In this document: one piece after another, positions 63,146 through 64,000 of the stretch
Position numbering within the stretch: position 1 is the stretch's first letter
How the letters are laid out: every line of letters begins with the position of its first letter
Source of the DNA: Streptacidiphilus rugosus AM-16
GTDB lineage: Bacteria > Actinomycetota > Actinomycetes > Streptomycetales > Streptomycetaceae
Direction: 5' to 3'
NCBI RefSeq assembly: GCF_000744655.1
Contig: NZ_JQMJ01000004.1
Location: 6,076,001 to 6,140,000 of the forward strand
DNA length: 64,000 nucleotides
Made by a program: the position numbers and the translations under genes
Notes under the pieces: generated by a model
Seen by the model: only the letters and a program-made list of their open reading frames with translations
Database searches by the model: none
Told to the model about the DNA's origin: nothing

Positions 63146-64000
63146 TCAGGACTTTACGGCCCCGGAGAGCAGATCGAGACGCCAGAACCGCTGAACCGAG
63201 AGGAACAGCGCGATCAGCGGAATCACCGAGAGCAGCGCACCGGTGATCACCAGCGTGTACAGCGCGGGGGCGTTGGCGCCCTGCAGCAGCAGCGTGTAGA
63301 GCCCGACCGTCAGCGGGAACTTACGGTCGTCGCCGAGCATCACGAAGGGCAGCAGGAAGTTGTTCCAGATCGCCACGAACTGGAACAGGAAGACCGTGAC
63401 CAGGCCGGGTGCCATCATCGGCATGACGACGGAGCGGAACAGCCGCCACTCCGAGGCGCCGTCGACGCGTCCGGCCTCCAGCACGTCGTCAGGGATCGCG
63501 CCGGCCGCGTAGATGCGGGCCAGGTAGATGCCGTACGGGCTGAGGATGCTCGGCAGCAGGACGGCCCAGTAGCTGTCGGCCATGCCGAGGTGGGCGAAGA
63601 GCAGGTAGTGCGGCACCGCCAGCACCACCGGCGGCATCAGCACCCCCGCCAGCAGCACGTTGAACACCGTGGCCCGCCCCGCGAAGCGGTACTTGGCCAG
63701 CGCGTAGCCGGTGACGCCGGACAGGAGTGCGGAGAGTGCCGCGCCCAGCCCCGCGTAGAGGGCGGAGTTCAGCATCCACTGCCAGAACTCGCCGCCCCGG
63801 TAGGCGCTCAGATCGCGCAGATTGGTCAGCAGGCCGGTGCCGGGGAAGAGCGTGAAGGTCGAGAACAGCTGCGAGATGCTCTTGGTCGAGGCCATCACCA
63901 CCCACAGGACCGGGAAGAGCGTGTAGGCCGCACCCGCCAGCAGCACCACGGTCGGCACCCAGCCGCCCCTGCGCCGGGTCCGCCTCGCGGCGGCCGCGGC
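63146..64000 (-). CDS. Carbohydrate ABC transporter permease, MalG-like (5' end outside window)
   Basis: 285 codons are present, with the N-terminus beyond the window; the frame is open to the last base with AAAARRTRRRGGWVPTVVLL, so an internal start is unlikely. Five to six membrane helices are visible. The EAA loop that contacts the ATPase is EAGRVDGASEWRLFRSVVMP. It forms half of the inner-membrane channel of a sugar importer; partner genes should lie upstream. Confidence 0.93.
   Translation of the reverse strand, partial: AAAAARRTRRRGGWVPTVVLLAGAAYTLFPVLWVVMASTKSISQLFSTFTLFPGTGLLTNLRDLSAYRGGEFWQWMLNSALYAGLGAALSALLSGVTGYALAKYRFAGRATVFNVLLAGVLMPPVVLAVPHYLLFAHLGMADSYWAVLLPSILSPYGIYLARIYAAGAIPDDVLEAGRVDGASEWRLFRSVVMPMMAPGLVTVFLFQFVAIWNNFLLPFVMLGDDRKFPLTVGLYTLLLQGANAPALYTLVITGALLSVIPLIALFLSVQRFWRLDLLSGAVKS

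Overview
The window is high-GC actinobacterial DNA. whiG, nsdA, a four-gene type I signal peptidase cluster, and the orders smc-ftsY-nsdA-amtB-glnB-glnD-ffh, rpsP-khpA-rimM-trmD-rplS-sip and whiG-rpsB-tsf-pyrH-frr-cdsA-rlmN place it in the Streptomycetaceae (Streptomyces, Kitasatospora or Streptacidiphilus). It looks like the conserved chromosomal core. Genus cannot be settled from the sequence alone.

Layout. 1-7.6 kb: a putrescine/GABA catabolism island with two aldehyde dehydrogenases, an omega-aminotransferase, two Lrp/AsnC regulators and one PucR-type regulator. 7.8-11.4 kb: an ABC ATPase with degenerate motifs plus its membrane partner, then an XRE-cupin regulator divergent from a methyltransferase with a His-rich N-terminus, with a perfect operator-like palindrome between them. 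11.5-19.3 kb: rlmN, a few hypotheticals, then cdsA-frr-pyrH-tsf-rpsB on the minus strand. 19.7-29.4 kb: an M23 peptidase whose frame runs through the convergent TetR gene, whiG, dprA, and comM (yifB). comM is split by a roughly 4.2-kb element carrying a tyrosine recombinase, a small HTH protein and an 845-residue protein with 18 CxxC motifs and a recombinase-like C-terminus that lacks the tyrosine. 28.9-37.1 kb: yraN, DUF2469, NUDIX, four signal peptidases, rplS-trmD-rimM-khpA-rpsP. 37.3-45.5 kb: SprT-like protein, archaeal-type proS, methyltransferase, ftsH, GNAT, ffh and a hexapeptide acetyltransferase. 45.5-58.1 kb: glnD-glnB-amtB, nsdA, a PrimPol-like protein, ftsY, smc and a small coiled-coil protein. 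58.4-64 kb: acylphosphatase, secreted CAP protein, a membrane protein/XRE/oxidoreductase operon, a LacI regulator and the 3' part of a sugar ABC permease gene.

Most genes are translation, secretion (ffh, ftsY, signal peptidases), nitrogen sensing (amtB-glnB-glnD) and development (whiG, nsdA) housekeeping. The accessory material is concentrated in the comM insertion and in a family of GC-rich inverted repeats at gene ends (3.8, 40.5 and 43.2 kb). The comM insertion is the best candidate for an under-described system: an active integrase, a HTH protein and a zinc-ribbon, apparently catalytically dead recombinase paralogue in one operon. All calls come from reading the sequence; no database search was run.
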